Assembly: GCA_964446935.1 (NCBI GenBank)
Contig: CAYUQI010000002.1
Location: 27,690-91,689 of the forward strand
Length of the DNA: 64,000 nt
Source: UASB124 sp964446935
GTDB taxonomy: Bacteria; Babelota; Babeliae; Babelales; RVW-14
Direction: 5' to 3'
The notes beneath the pieces are model-generated. The model was not told where the DNA came from. It searched no databases and saw nothing but the letters and a program-made list of their open reading frames with translations. Of this stretch, positions 1 to 7,619 are shown piece after piece. How positions within the stretch are numbered: the stretch's first letter is position 1; the number at the start of each line of letters is the position of its first letter. Both the position numbers and the translations under genes were made by a program.

Positions 1-802
1 GTTGGGACTTTTTATAACCGGTAGCTTTCTTTTGTCATCGCTGGTACACAAGTTTATTCTTAGTCGTCTCTTTGATATCTTGCGTTCTGAGCCAGGCATT
101 CAAAATACTATTTCACGTATTTTCCACTATGTAATTGTATTTTTGGCGATTGTAATGGGTTTATATGCCATTCATTTAGGGGATTTTATCTCGTGGGCAT
201 GGTTGTCCTTTAGCATCGTGTTTGGCTTGGCGATCAAAGATATTGTTATGGACTTTGTTGCTGGATTTTTTGTGCTTCTTGAACGTCCTATTGAGATCGG
301 TAATTACATTCAAATCGATGAGACGCAAGGAACGGTGCATAAAATTGCGGCACGTTCAACAACGATTATTACCTCACGAAATCATTCAATCATTATTCCC
401 AACAAAGATTTAATAACCAAATGGATTATTAACTGGGGGCATGGACGGTTTGCTGTTGGCTTTGAACTCAACATTCGTGTTGATCTTAGATCCGATCCTG
501 ATTTGGTCAAAAAAGTTTTGGTTACTACTATTCAATCAAATCCGTTAATTCTCAAGGTTCCCGGTATTGTTGCTCGTTTGGAAGATATTGAGGAAAATGG
601 GCTGTATTTCCTTGTGAGAGCCTTTATCAGTGCCAGAAGAGTAAAAGAACAATGGGAGTTGGCTGCATTGCTACGTTCTGAAATTATTAAGGCATTTAGG
701 GAAAATAATATTGTTTTGGCTAAACCTGCTCGTCTAATTGAGATGGAATCGGGGGTGGTGACACAGGGGCCAAAGGCCATTGAAATTAAGTTTGATAAAT
801 AG
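1..802 (+). CDS. MscS-family mechanosensitive channel, 5' truncated by the window edge
   Basis: Small-conductance mechanosensitive channel of the inner membrane, which releases solutes on hypo-osmotic shock. About 266 residues are visible; the reading frame runs off the left edge, so the TTG at position 2 is not a credible start. Hydrophobic segments at the N-terminus and around residues 40-60 and 64-98 are followed by the conserved beta-domain (ERPIEIGNYIQID, then a segment with SRNHSIIIPNKDL), which is the MscS signature. A hydrophilic alpha/beta domain closes the protein. The stop lies 7 bases before an intrinsic terminator. The family is clear; which MscS/YnaI-type subgroup it belongs to cannot be told without the N-terminus. 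Confidence 0.88.
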   Translation, partial: LGLFITGSFLLSSLVHKFILSRLFDILRSEPGIQNTISRIFHYVIVFLAIVMGLYAIHLGDFISWAWLSFSIVFGLAIKDIVMDFVAGFFVLLERPIEIGNYIQIDETQGTVHKIAARSTTIITSRNHSIIIPNKDLITKWIINWGHGRFAVGFELNIRVDLRSDPDLVKKVLVTTIQSNPLILKVPGIVARLEDIEENGLYFLVRAFISARRVKEQWELAALLRSEIIKAFRENNIVLAKPARLIEMESGVVTQGPKAIEIKFDK

Positions 803-809
803 ATGGAGT

Positions 810-842
810 AAGGGCGAGATTGTTACATCCCGCCCTTTTTTT
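810..842 (+). terminator. Intrinsic terminator after the MscS gene
   Basis: Arms AAGGGCG and CGCCCTT enclose a 14-nt loop and are followed by a run of T. It sits just behind the MscS stop codon and ahead of the convergent F-box pseudogene. Confidence 0.8.
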
Positions 843-844
843 GT

Positions 845-1262
845 TTAATAATCCCACGCATCGTTTTTATTGAGTGCATAAAAGAGATCTTTTCGATAAA
901 AGTTAAGTTGGATTTCTAATTGTCTTAAGCGTTCATCTCTCTGCTCAAATTTCGGTTGATTAGCTACAAGGGTAAGTTGTCGCTCTAGTGCTTGTATCTT
1001 ATTCTGTAAAATTAATACTTTAAATTGTGGTTTGTCACAAAGTTTTTTTAAGAAGCGACATGTTGTTTGAAGCGATAATAGGTCTACCGAATCGAGCTTG
1101 GCTGCTATTTCAGTTAATATGTCATCGGGTAGTTGCGATAAACTTGTAGTTGATGTAGCTGCTGGTGATTGTTCTATGGCTTGAACAGTTGGATTAGATG
1201 CTATATAGGTGAAGAAACACCATATAGGTTGCTCTGAATGTTTTGGTTATAACGGTATTCAT
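845..1262 (-). pseudogene. F-box protein gene, frameshifted after its signal peptide
   Basis: The minus strand has an ATG at 1262 preceded by GAAAGGA. It opens a short frame with a basic-then-hydrophobic start (MNTVITKTFRATYMVFLHLY) that stops after 21 codons. One frame over, an open stretch with no usable start codon continues to the stop at 845 and contains a clear F-box (LPDDILTEIAAKL, then DLLSLQTTCRFLKKL), followed by a Gln/Arg/Glu-rich helix and the end NKNDAWDY. The simplest reading is a single gene of about 125-130 codons, signal peptide plus F-box, broken by one indel near 1200-1215. F-boxes bind eukaryotic Skp1, so the intact protein would be a host-directed effector. A sequencing error is possible. 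The fragment lies between the MscS terminator and tmRNA. Confidence 0.7.
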
Positions 1263-1653
1263 GATAAATCCTTTCATGGATTATTAAAATTCAAAAATAA
1301 CTACAAAGAAACCATTGCGTATTTAAAACGTTAAACACGCACTATTCTTGTTCGACAAGGTGCTACAAAAATAAAAAATAAAATGAAAATAAGGGGGGAT
1401 TTAATGGGAATGATGGTGATGATGTCGATGATGCATCGACAGGGTAGAAATAGAAAAGATGACGTTAGAAGTAACGTCTAAAGAACATTTTGATGAGAAA
1501 AATAAGGCATTTTGCCTTTGCTGTATCGGAATCATAATGTCCTCCGAAAGGGTTATTAGATCTTTGTGGTTAGATCTCCATGATCTAACCAGGAATGGCC
1601 ATAATTCATTAAAGAAACTGGCCGTGCCAACCGAAGCTCGATAGAGCGAAGGC
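1263..1653. other. 391-bp intergenic region with several hairpins
   Basis: I see no convincing gene here. The region holds perfect small dyads: GTCGATG/CATCGAC at 1424-1440, GACGTTA/TAACGTC near 1459-1477, and GGTTAGATC/GATCTAACC at 1568-1590. A palindromic element also abuts the tmRNA 3' end at 1627-1656. The F-box pseudogene promoter should lie near its left side. A 61-codon open frame at 1459-1644 has no ribosome site and no recognisable content. Confidence 0.5.
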
Positions 1654-1656
1654 TGG
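1627..1656. repeat. Small palindromic element at the 3' end of tmRNA
   Basis: An imperfect dyad with arms CCAACC-gaa-GCTC and GAGC-gaa-GGCTGG around a short loop. It overlaps the encoded CCA end of tmRNA. Relatives are seen at 46879-46908 behind tRNA-Val and at 46971-46999 between the two tRNAs. Confidence 0.5.
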
Positions 1657-2027
1657 TGGAGGCGATGGGAGTCGAACCCATGTCCGCAGTAAACAAAGTA
1701 CTCAGTCCTACATGTTTATTCCTTGTTTATACTCCTACACAAAAGCAAGGAATCCTGCGTGTAAGAGCCGATTGAGTGTACGCTGTTGGTTACACATTCG
1801 GAAAAGTCTTGCCAACAGGTTCTATCTGAATAATACGAGTATTACCAACTGATAGACACGCCAGTAATACAAGAGCTACTCAGTTACTAATTAAGCAACG
1901 TATGCAGCTTGTGAATGACCAAAGTCATCACTTATTTGATTTGAAGGATTCTTTAACGAGTTTCTTCCTCCAAAACTCGACATGCGCTCAGTACATCGTC
2001 TATTACGTCGAGACCAATTACGCCCCC
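1654..2027 (-). ncRNA. ssrA: Transfer-messenger RNA (tmRNA)
   Basis: tmRNA rescues stalled ribosomes with SmpB and tags the unfinished protein for proteolysis. On the minus strand the 5' end begins GGGGGCG and pairs with CGCCTCC before the encoded A-CCA at the 3' end (7 bp, one G-U). The TΨC arm reads GGGTTCGACTCCC. Both tRNA-like ends and the typical GGTCTCGACG start are present, and the length (374 nt) is normal for one-piece tmRNA. The tag reading frame ends ...SDDFGHSQAAYVA followed by TAA at about 1890; the exact resume codon cannot be fixed by eye. A non-polar, Ala-ended tail fits recognition by ClpXP-type proteases. Open frames across this interval are shadows. Confidence 0.95.
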
Positions 2028-2122
2028 GGATTTTTCAAAGATCTTTACAAATTCTTTGCTCAGTATAGGATAAAATTGCTGAATGTCAATTTATCCCTAT
2101 TTGTAAGGATTTTCTGTAGGTT

Positions 2123-2956
2123 ATGAAAACTAAAACAACACCACAATTTTTTAAAATTGATAGAGACAATTCAAAAAAAAGGTCATTTCCGTTCAAAAAA
2201 AAGGCCTTTGGCCAGCATTTTTTACGCAGACAGTCGGTGGTTGATCATATGATCGACAAAGTTGTCATTACCCCGGAGACTTCAGTTCTTGAAATCGGTT
2301 GTGGCGATGGCTTTTTGACTCAATCCATTCTATCTCAGACGAAGTGCAAGCAGCTTGTTGGTTATGAAATTGACCGAGAATGGGCCTTTGTTGTTAAGAA
2401 AAAAATTAAAGACCAGCGATTTATTCTTAAAAATGAAAATTTTTTAGAAGTTGATTTTTCATCCTTTGAAGCATCAAAGCCATGGGTATTGCTGGCTAAT
2501 CTTCCTTATCAAGTTACCTTTCCAATTCTTTTTCTTATACAAAAGCATAAACACCTTTTTACTGAAGGTGTGGTAATGGTTCAGGAAGAGGTTGCACAAA
2601 AGATTGTTGCCAAAGAAGGTCGTAGTTTCAATCCAACGACACTTTTTTTACAATACCATCTCCAATGGGAATTGATGGAAAAAATTGAACCTGCGGCATT
2701 TGAGCCTCCTCCCAAGGTATTCTCACGGTTGCTCTATCTTAGGCCTCGTCCTGATGCTCAAGAAATTCCAGAAGAAGAAAAGTTTTGGAAATTTTTAAAG
2801 CTTTGCTTCAGATCCCCACGACAAACATTACGTAATAATCTTAAAACTACCCATTTTCAGTTAACTAAAATTCCATCCGAGATACTTAGTCTTCGTGCTC
2901 AACAAATGTCATTTGAGCAATTTTTGAAGTTGTGGGGTACCTTGATTGAGGTATAA
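2123..2956 (+). CDS. rsmA: 16S rRNA dimethyladenosine transferase RsmA (KsgA)
   Basis: SAM-dependent enzyme that dimethylates two adjacent adenosines in the 3' terminal hairpin of 16S rRNA during small-subunit assembly. The 277-residue protein has the family order of motifs: FGQHFL at 29-34, SAM motif I VLEIGCGDG at 55-63, acidic motif II near YEID (81-84), and the catalytic NLPY at 126-129, then the small C-terminal helical domain. Length is typical. The basic N-terminal extension of about 25 residues is Lys-rich. An AAGGA-type site lies ahead of the ATG at 2123. The last 58 bases overlap the 3' end of the convergent glycosyltransferase gene. Confidence 0.95.
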   Translation: MKTKTTPQFFKIDRDNSKKRSFPFKKKAFGQHFLRRQSVVDHMIDKVVITPETSVLEIGCGDGFLTQSILSQTKCKQLVGYEIDREWAFVVKKKIKDQRFILKNENFLEVDFSSFEASKPWVLLANLPYQVTFPILFLIQKHKHLFTEGVVMVQEEVAQKIVAKEGRSFNPTTLFLQYHLQWELMEKIEPAAFEPPPKVFSRLLYLRPRPDAQEIPEEEKFWKFLKLCFRSPRQTLRNNLKTTHFQLTKIPSEILSLRAQQMSFEQFLKLWGTLIEV

Positions 2957-4080
2957 ATGTTCTGTTTTTCCTGGTCAATAAGCCAGGCGACGGTATTGTT
3001 GTGAATGACGCGCAATCCTACTGCTAAGTACTCAAGCACCTTGGTCGGTCGCGAAACCCAATTGATAACATCTGGTTCTCGAAACAAAAGTCCTGCGTCT
3101 GCAGCGGCAAGATATTGGAGGAGTTGTTGGGGTGGGACGTTCAAAATTCGATAAGCGTTGGGTGGTATGCGGTGTTTTCCAAAGATGTTGATAAAGGGCT
3201 CTTTATCGGTTGTGTAAATGAGCAATATGCTATGTGAGTTTTGTTTATGTTGCTCAATAAAAAAATGTATGATTTCTTCTGGACACTGCCATGGCTTGTA
3301 TGAGCCGCTGTAACAATAGGCATATGTGTCAAGAGGAATTGCCAGTTGTTTACGAATGACATCACGCCATTCTTGTCTTTGTTCCAGGGGAATGACACGA
3401 GGGATATCTCGCATTGCCAGCGATATCTTTGATGAATGTGCATTAAATTTTTTAATAAGATAATCCTTGAGCGCCGGACTGACTGCTTCAATGATAACAT
3501 TGCTAGGAATATCATGAGCATCTCTTTGTCGATATGCTTCTTTCTCAATATGTTTAAGCGATTTATAGATAAGACAACAATAACAGCTTTTAAATAAAGG
3601 CGTTTTCTCTTTAATCTTAGCATAGCGGAATTCTTCGGCAGCGAGGCCTCGTGCTTGAATGATAAGAGGGGGGAGGTGCCTGTATTCCCTTTTTCTTCCA
3701 TTACGCAAATGTTTTGCTGCTATATTGCGAAGTACATTAATACAAATCCAACCGGCTAATGGGCCTCGTGCAATGATTGTGGTACTTGGCATTTTACAAA
3801 ACAACCAAAAAAGTTGCCAACTGCTAATCCATAAGCTTAAGGTACCAATAAATGGTACCTTTTTGAGAAGAACAACATGAAGACGATCATGAGCAGGAAT
3901 AAGACTCATGAGCTTTTCTGCTGAAAGTTGTTTTCGTTCAAATGAGACAAGTGTGATTTCTAACGAACGATTGGCTTCAAGTTGATCCAATAAGGGCCGA
4001 AGGACAATGCTACTAAATACTGAATTGGTGACACTGTCGTAGATTACGTACATACTATGTTTGTTGGCAGATTCCAACAT
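2899..4080 (-). CDS. Putative glycosyltransferase (GT-B, family 4-like)
   Basis: A 393-residue protein without a signal peptide. It has a two-domain GT-B-like layout: an N-terminal part with a membrane-associated hydrophobic stretch around residues 80-100, and a C-terminal donor-binding half. The donor site is marked by SRPTKVLEYLAVG near residues 343-355, matching the conserved Ser/Pro-x-K-x-x-E-Y-x-x-x-G motif of GT4 enzymes. It probably transfers a sugar in surface polysaccharide or LPS synthesis; the substrate is unknown. AAGGG precedes the ATG at 4080. Only about 38 residues follow the motif, shorter than usual, and the final 19 codons are antisense to the end of rsmA, so the C-terminus may be eroded or recently reshaped. 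Confidence 0.72.
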   Translation of the reverse strand: MLESANKHSMYVIYDSVTNSVFSSIVLRPLLDQLEANRSLEITLVSFERKQLSAEKLMSLIPAHDRLHVVLLKKVPFIGTLSLWISSWQLFWLFCKMPSTTIIARGPLAGWICINVLRNIAAKHLRNGRKREYRHLPPLIIQARGLAAEEFRYAKIKEKTPLFKSCYCCLIYKSLKHIEKEAYRQRDAHDIPSNVIIEAVSPALKDYLIKKFNAHSSKISLAMRDIPRVIPLEQRQEWRDVIRKQLAIPLDTYAYCYSGSYKPWQCPEEIIHFFIEQHKQNSHSILLIYTTDKEPFINIFGKHRIPPNAYRILNVPPQQLLQYLAAADAGLLFREPDVINWVSRPTKVLEYLAVGLRVIHNNTVAWLIDQEKQNIYTSIKVPHNFKNCSNDIC

Positions 4081-4124
4081 AAAACCCTTTTTTGACGGTT
4101 AAAGGACCTAGGAGGAAATAGTGT

Positions 4125-6515
4125 ATGAAATTTATTAAATCTTTTGAAACAATAAATATAAATGACATTGGTCTTGTTGGGGGCAAGAACGCTTCGCTCG
4201 GCGAAATGATACAAAATTTGAGCAAAAAAGGAGTTCTTATTCCGTCAGGGTTTGCTATTACTGCTGATGCATATCGTGCTCATTTGGCAAGCAACAACCT
4301 TATTGAGCCTATAAAAAAAGCGCTTGCTTCGATGAATAAGAAAAAATTGGATGATTTTGCAGCCCTTGGGCATGATATTCGGTTAATGATTCGTAGCGCC
4401 TCATTGCCTGATGAAGTTGTGCAAGAAATACGGCAAGCATATCGTGACATGGAGCGGCGTTATGGCGCTCGTTGCGATGTTGCGGTTCGCTCATCGGCAA
4501 CTGCTGAGGATTTGCCAGAAGCCTCGTTTGCTGGTCAACAAGAAACGTATTTGAATATTCGTGGAGAAACCGAACTGCTTATTGCTTGCGTGCGATGTTT
4601 TGCCTCATTGTTTACCAACCGTGCTATTTCTTATCGAATGGACCACAATTTTGATCACATGAGTGTTGCGTTGTCTATTGGCGTGCAAAAGATGGTGAGA
4701 TCAGATAAGGCAACTTCCGGTGTTATTTTTACCCTTGATACTGAAAGTGGTTTTAAGGACGTTGTTTTTATTACTGGATCATATGGGTTGGGTGAAAATG
4801 TGGTACAAGGTACCGTAAACCCTGATGAATTTTATGTTTTCAAACCAACTCTCAAGACGGGCCACACCCCAATCCTTAAAAAGCGACTTGGAACAAAGTT
4901 GCTGAAAATGGTTTATGTGCAGGAGGGCAATGCTGTTACTAAAAATGTTCGAGTACCACTTGAAGAACGGCAGCGTTTTTCGCTGAGTGATGCAGAAATT
5001 ATTGAGCTTGCGCATCAAGCATTGATTATCGAGGAACATTATTCAGCCCGTAAGGGAAGTTGGTGTCCGATGGATATTGAATGGGCCAAGGATGGTGATG
5101 ATGGCAAGTTGTATATTGTCCAAGCTCGGCCAGAGACCGTTCATTCGAGTAAGCAGTATGCTACTGTTTTTGAAGAATATATATTACAAAAAGGGGCAAA
5201 AGACACTCACACATCGCTGTGTATTGGTAAAAGCATTGGCCGAAAAATTGTTACAGGCAAAGCACGTGTCGTGGAATCAGCAAAAATGATCAGTTCGGTT
5301 AAGGCTGGGGAGATTTTGGTAACAGATATGACCGATCCTGACTGGGAACCAATTATGAAAATTGCCGGGGGAATTGTTACCAATCGTGGAGGCCGGACGT
5401 GCCATGCTGCCATCGTGAGTCGCGAGCTTGGTATCCCTGCCATTGTAGGAACGACGCATGCTACTGGCAAAATAAAAACAGGACAAACCATTACCGTGGA
5501 TTGTAGTAGCGGTGAAGTAGGTGTTGTGTATGATGGCGCAGTACCCTTTGAAATTAAGAAAGTTCCTGTTGATAAGCTCAAAAAACCGCCGGTTGATATT
5601 TTGATCAATTTAGGAAATCCGGATGAGGCGTTTTCTTTATCGCGGTTGCCTGTCAGTGGTGTTGGTTTAGCGCGGCTTGAGTTTATTATTAATAACAGCA
5701 TTCAAATACATCCAATGGCCTTGGTGTATCCGGAAAAAGTTACGAGTGCTGATGATAAAGCAGTCATTGATTCATTGACGATTGAATATAAGGATAAAAA
5801 ACAATTTTTTGTCGATAAACTAGCACAAGAAGCAGGAACTATTGCTGCTGCTTTTTATCCTAAGCCCGTCATTATTCGTATGTCCGATTTCAAGAGCAAT
5901 GAATATCGTAAATTGATAGCAGGTTCCTTTTTTGAGCCCGAGGAAGAAAACCCAATGATTGGCTTTCGCGGTGCATCGCGTTATTTCCATGAACAGTACA
6001 AAGAAGCATTCAAACTTGAATGTTTGGCGATGAAAAAGATTCGTGAGGACATGGGGCTGGAAAATGTTGTGCTTATGATTCCCTTTGTTCGTACGGTTCA
6101 AGAAGCCCAGGCTGTTATCAATCTTATGAAATTACATGGCTTGGAACAAGGCAAAAAGGGGCTTGAGTTTTACATGATGTGTGAAGTTCCTTCAAATGTT
6201 ATTTTGGTTGATAAATTTAGCAAAGTTTTTAATGGTTTTTCTATAGGTTCTAACGATTTGACACAAATGACCTTAGCGGTTGATCGCGATTCGACACTTG
6301 TAGCGCCTATTTTTAATGAACGGGATGAAGCGGTTAAGACAATGATATCCATGGCTATTAAAGGCGCCAAACGGAATAACAGGAAAATTGGTATTTGTGG
6401 GCAGGCCCCTTCTGATTATCCAGAATTTGCTGAATTTTTGATTGCTGAGGGGATCGATTCGATATCGCTTAATCCAGATGCGGTATTGAAGGAGATTTTG
6501 CTGTTGGGCAAGTGA
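4125..6515 (+). CDS. ppsA: Phosphoenolpyruvate synthase
   Basis: Converts pyruvate, ATP and water to phosphoenolpyruvate, AMP and phosphate, the entry to gluconeogenesis from pyruvate. The 796 residues match the usual length. In order: ATP-grasp-like nucleotide domain (GGKNASLGEM at the start, RSSATAEDLPEASFAGQ near 120-140), the swivelling phosphohistidine domain (GGRTCHAAIVSRELGIPA, His427), and the PEP/pyruvate barrel with IGSNDLTQM and the catalytic Cys758 in GICGQ. The single-protein PEP-synthase order, without the extra nucleotide-domain insert of PPDK, supports ppsA. A strong AGGAGG site lies ahead of the ATG. Divergent from the glycosyltransferase gene, with only 44 bases between them. 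Confidence 0.95.
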   Translation: MKFIKSFETININDIGLVGGKNASLGEMIQNLSKKGVLIPSGFAITADAYRAHLASNNLIEPIKKALASMNKKKLDDFAALGHDIRLMIRSASLPDEVVQEIRQAYRDMERRYGARCDVAVRSSATAEDLPEASFAGQQETYLNIRGETELLIACVRCFASLFTNRAISYRMDHNFDHMSVALSIGVQKMVRSDKATSGVIFTLDTESGFKDVVFITGSYGLGENVVQGTVNPDEFYVFKPTLKTGHTPILKKRLGTKLLKMVYVQEGNAVTKNVRVPLEERQRFSLSDAEIIELAHQALIIEEHYSARKGSWCPMDIEWAKDGDDGKLYIVQARPETVHSSKQYATVFEEYILQKGAKDTHTSLCIGKSIGRKIVTGKARVVESAKMISSVKAGEILVTDMTDPDWEPIMKIAGGIVTNRGGRTCHAAIVSRELGIPAIVGTTHATGKIKTGQTITVDCSSGEVGVVYDGAVPFEIKKVPVDKLKKPPVDILINLGNPDEAFSLSRLPVSGVGLARLEFIINNSIQIHPMALVYPEKVTSADDKAVIDSLTIEYKDKKQFFVDKLAQEAGTIAAAFYPKPVIIRMSDFKSNEYRKLIAGSFFEPEEENPMIGFRGASRYFHEQYKEAFKLECLAMKKIREDMGLENVVLMIPFVRTVQEAQAVINLMKLHGLEQGKKGLEFYMMCEVPSNVILVDKFSKVFNGFSIGSNDLTQMTLAVDRDSTLVAPIFNERDEAVKTMISMAIKGAKRNNRKIGICGQAPSDYPEFAEFLIAEGIDSISLNPDAVLKEILLLGK

Positions 6516-6525
6516 TTTTGGTCGT

Positions 6526-6554
6526 TTGCATGTTGATAATGCAACTGGTATAAT
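6526..6554 (+). promoter_or_regulatory. Sigma-70-type promoter for the secreted protease gene
   Basis: TTGCAT, a 17-base spacer and a perfect TATAAT, ending 46 bases before the ATG at 6601. The -35 box and spacer include a small dyad, TTGCAT/ATGCAA. Confidence 0.6.
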
Positions 6555-6588
6555 AAAACAATAGAAAAATTAAGCAGATTCTTTAAAA

Positions 6589-7506
6589 ATGGTGGTTATT
6601 ATGCTTCGCAAACTAATAGTTTTTTTCGTATTTCTTAATCTAGTTGGTTCGTGCATAGGTGCGGTCAAAGAACCTCGTAGGAGGAAGCAACAGCCGCCCA
6701 TTGTTTGTTTTGAATCAATTGATCAATCTACCTATGAAAAAAACGCAAAACAAAATATATATCATGGGCAGAACATGTGTGGTTTGTTTGCTACATACAA
6801 TGGTCTTATGATGCTGGATCATGCTCGCACAGGAGAACAACCGACCGGCGAACGTTGTAAAAATATTGATTTGTTCAATACATGGCTTGGCAAGAATGAT
6901 CAGATTCTTAAAGACATAATAAATGACCAAACCATTAAAAAAGGTAAGTACCTCGGTGATTTGAGTGCTGACAATATCGAAGCATTGATTAAGAAACATG
7001 ATTCATCGGTTAAGAAACATGATTCATCATGTAAAGATGTTTCAATCGTCATTCAGTGGCGTGATTTTGAAAAAGCGTTACGCGGTATGTATGACACTAT
7101 GAAATCGTTTCGGCGTGATAAGGATCCACACTTGGTTATTGTTCATGCCAATAATCACTGGATTGCGATTGTTATTCTTGAGCATGAAACATGGTGTATG
7201 GATTCTTTCAATGACACAACAACAACCGATCCTATTGTAACTCGTGTTGATACCCTATTTCGAAGAGACTCTCTATCTTCACAACGCGTGCATGTACGCG
7301 AGAAACGCAAAAGAAAGCAAATAACCCCAAAAAAAGATCCAAAGGATGTTGTTGAACTTTCTGATTCTGATGACGATGCTGATAAAAGCGTAGACAAAAA
7401 TCAGCACAAAAGCGTTAAAGAGTCAGAAGACAAAAAGCATGATGTTCAAAAAACAGGCATCCAACCTGATGCCTCATCAGATAATTCTGGTTGTTCTATC
7501 CAATAA
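6589..7506 (+). CDS. Predicted secreted papain-fold cysteine protease (Josephin-like arrangement)
   Basis: 305 residues, or 301 from the better-looking ATG at 6601. An N-terminal signal sequence (LRKLIVFFVFLNLVGSCIGA) shows export; VGSC is only a loose lipobox. Numbering from 6589, the core has GQNMCGLFATY (Cys64 preceded by Gln), HANNHWIAIVI (His190) and CMDSFND (Asp205/Asn208). This is the Cys-His-Asp/Asn order of papain-like peptidases, with His-to-Asp spacing much like Josephin deubiquitinases. The tail (about 235-305) is charged and Ser/Asp/Lys-rich. A tandem KKHDSS repeat lies at 136-147. I infer a host-directed protease, possibly acting on ubiquitin-like proteins; no close family can be named from the sequence alone. 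It stands alone between ppsA and an ankyrin gene. Confidence 0.6.
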   Translation: MVVIMLRKLIVFFVFLNLVGSCIGAVKEPRRRKQQPPIVCFESIDQSTYEKNAKQNIYHGQNMCGLFATYNGLMMLDHARTGEQPTGERCKNIDLFNTWLGKNDQILKDIINDQTIKKGKYLGDLSADNIEALIKKHDSSVKKHDSSCKDVSIVIQWRDFEKALRGMYDTMKSFRRDKDPHLVIVHANNHWIAIVILEHETWCMDSFNDTTTTDPIVTRVDTLFRRDSLSSQRVHVREKRKRKQITPKKDPKDVVELSDSDDDADKSVDKNQHKSVKESEDKKHDVQKTGIQPDASSDNSGCSIQ

Positions 7507-7619
7507 CAAAAAAGTGCTGCAAATTCTTAAAATATTGCTCCTCTGGCTCAGCTAAGAGCATACTCAATACAGTTTCATTGGGGTTTGGTTTTTGAAGTGG
7601 TCAAAAACGAGGGGGGAGT

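Noticed and set aside
1459..1644. 61-codon frame in the intergenic region before tmRNA
   Set aside because: It contains several hairpins, no ribosome site and no similarity to known small proteins.
1902..2126. 74-codon plus-strand open frame
   Set aside because: It lies mostly inside the tmRNA gene on the opposite strand and has no ribosome site.
5207..5701. 164-codon minus-strand open frame inside ppsA
   Set aside because: It is antisense to conserved ppsA sequence including the phosphohistidine region; composition is that of a shadow frame.
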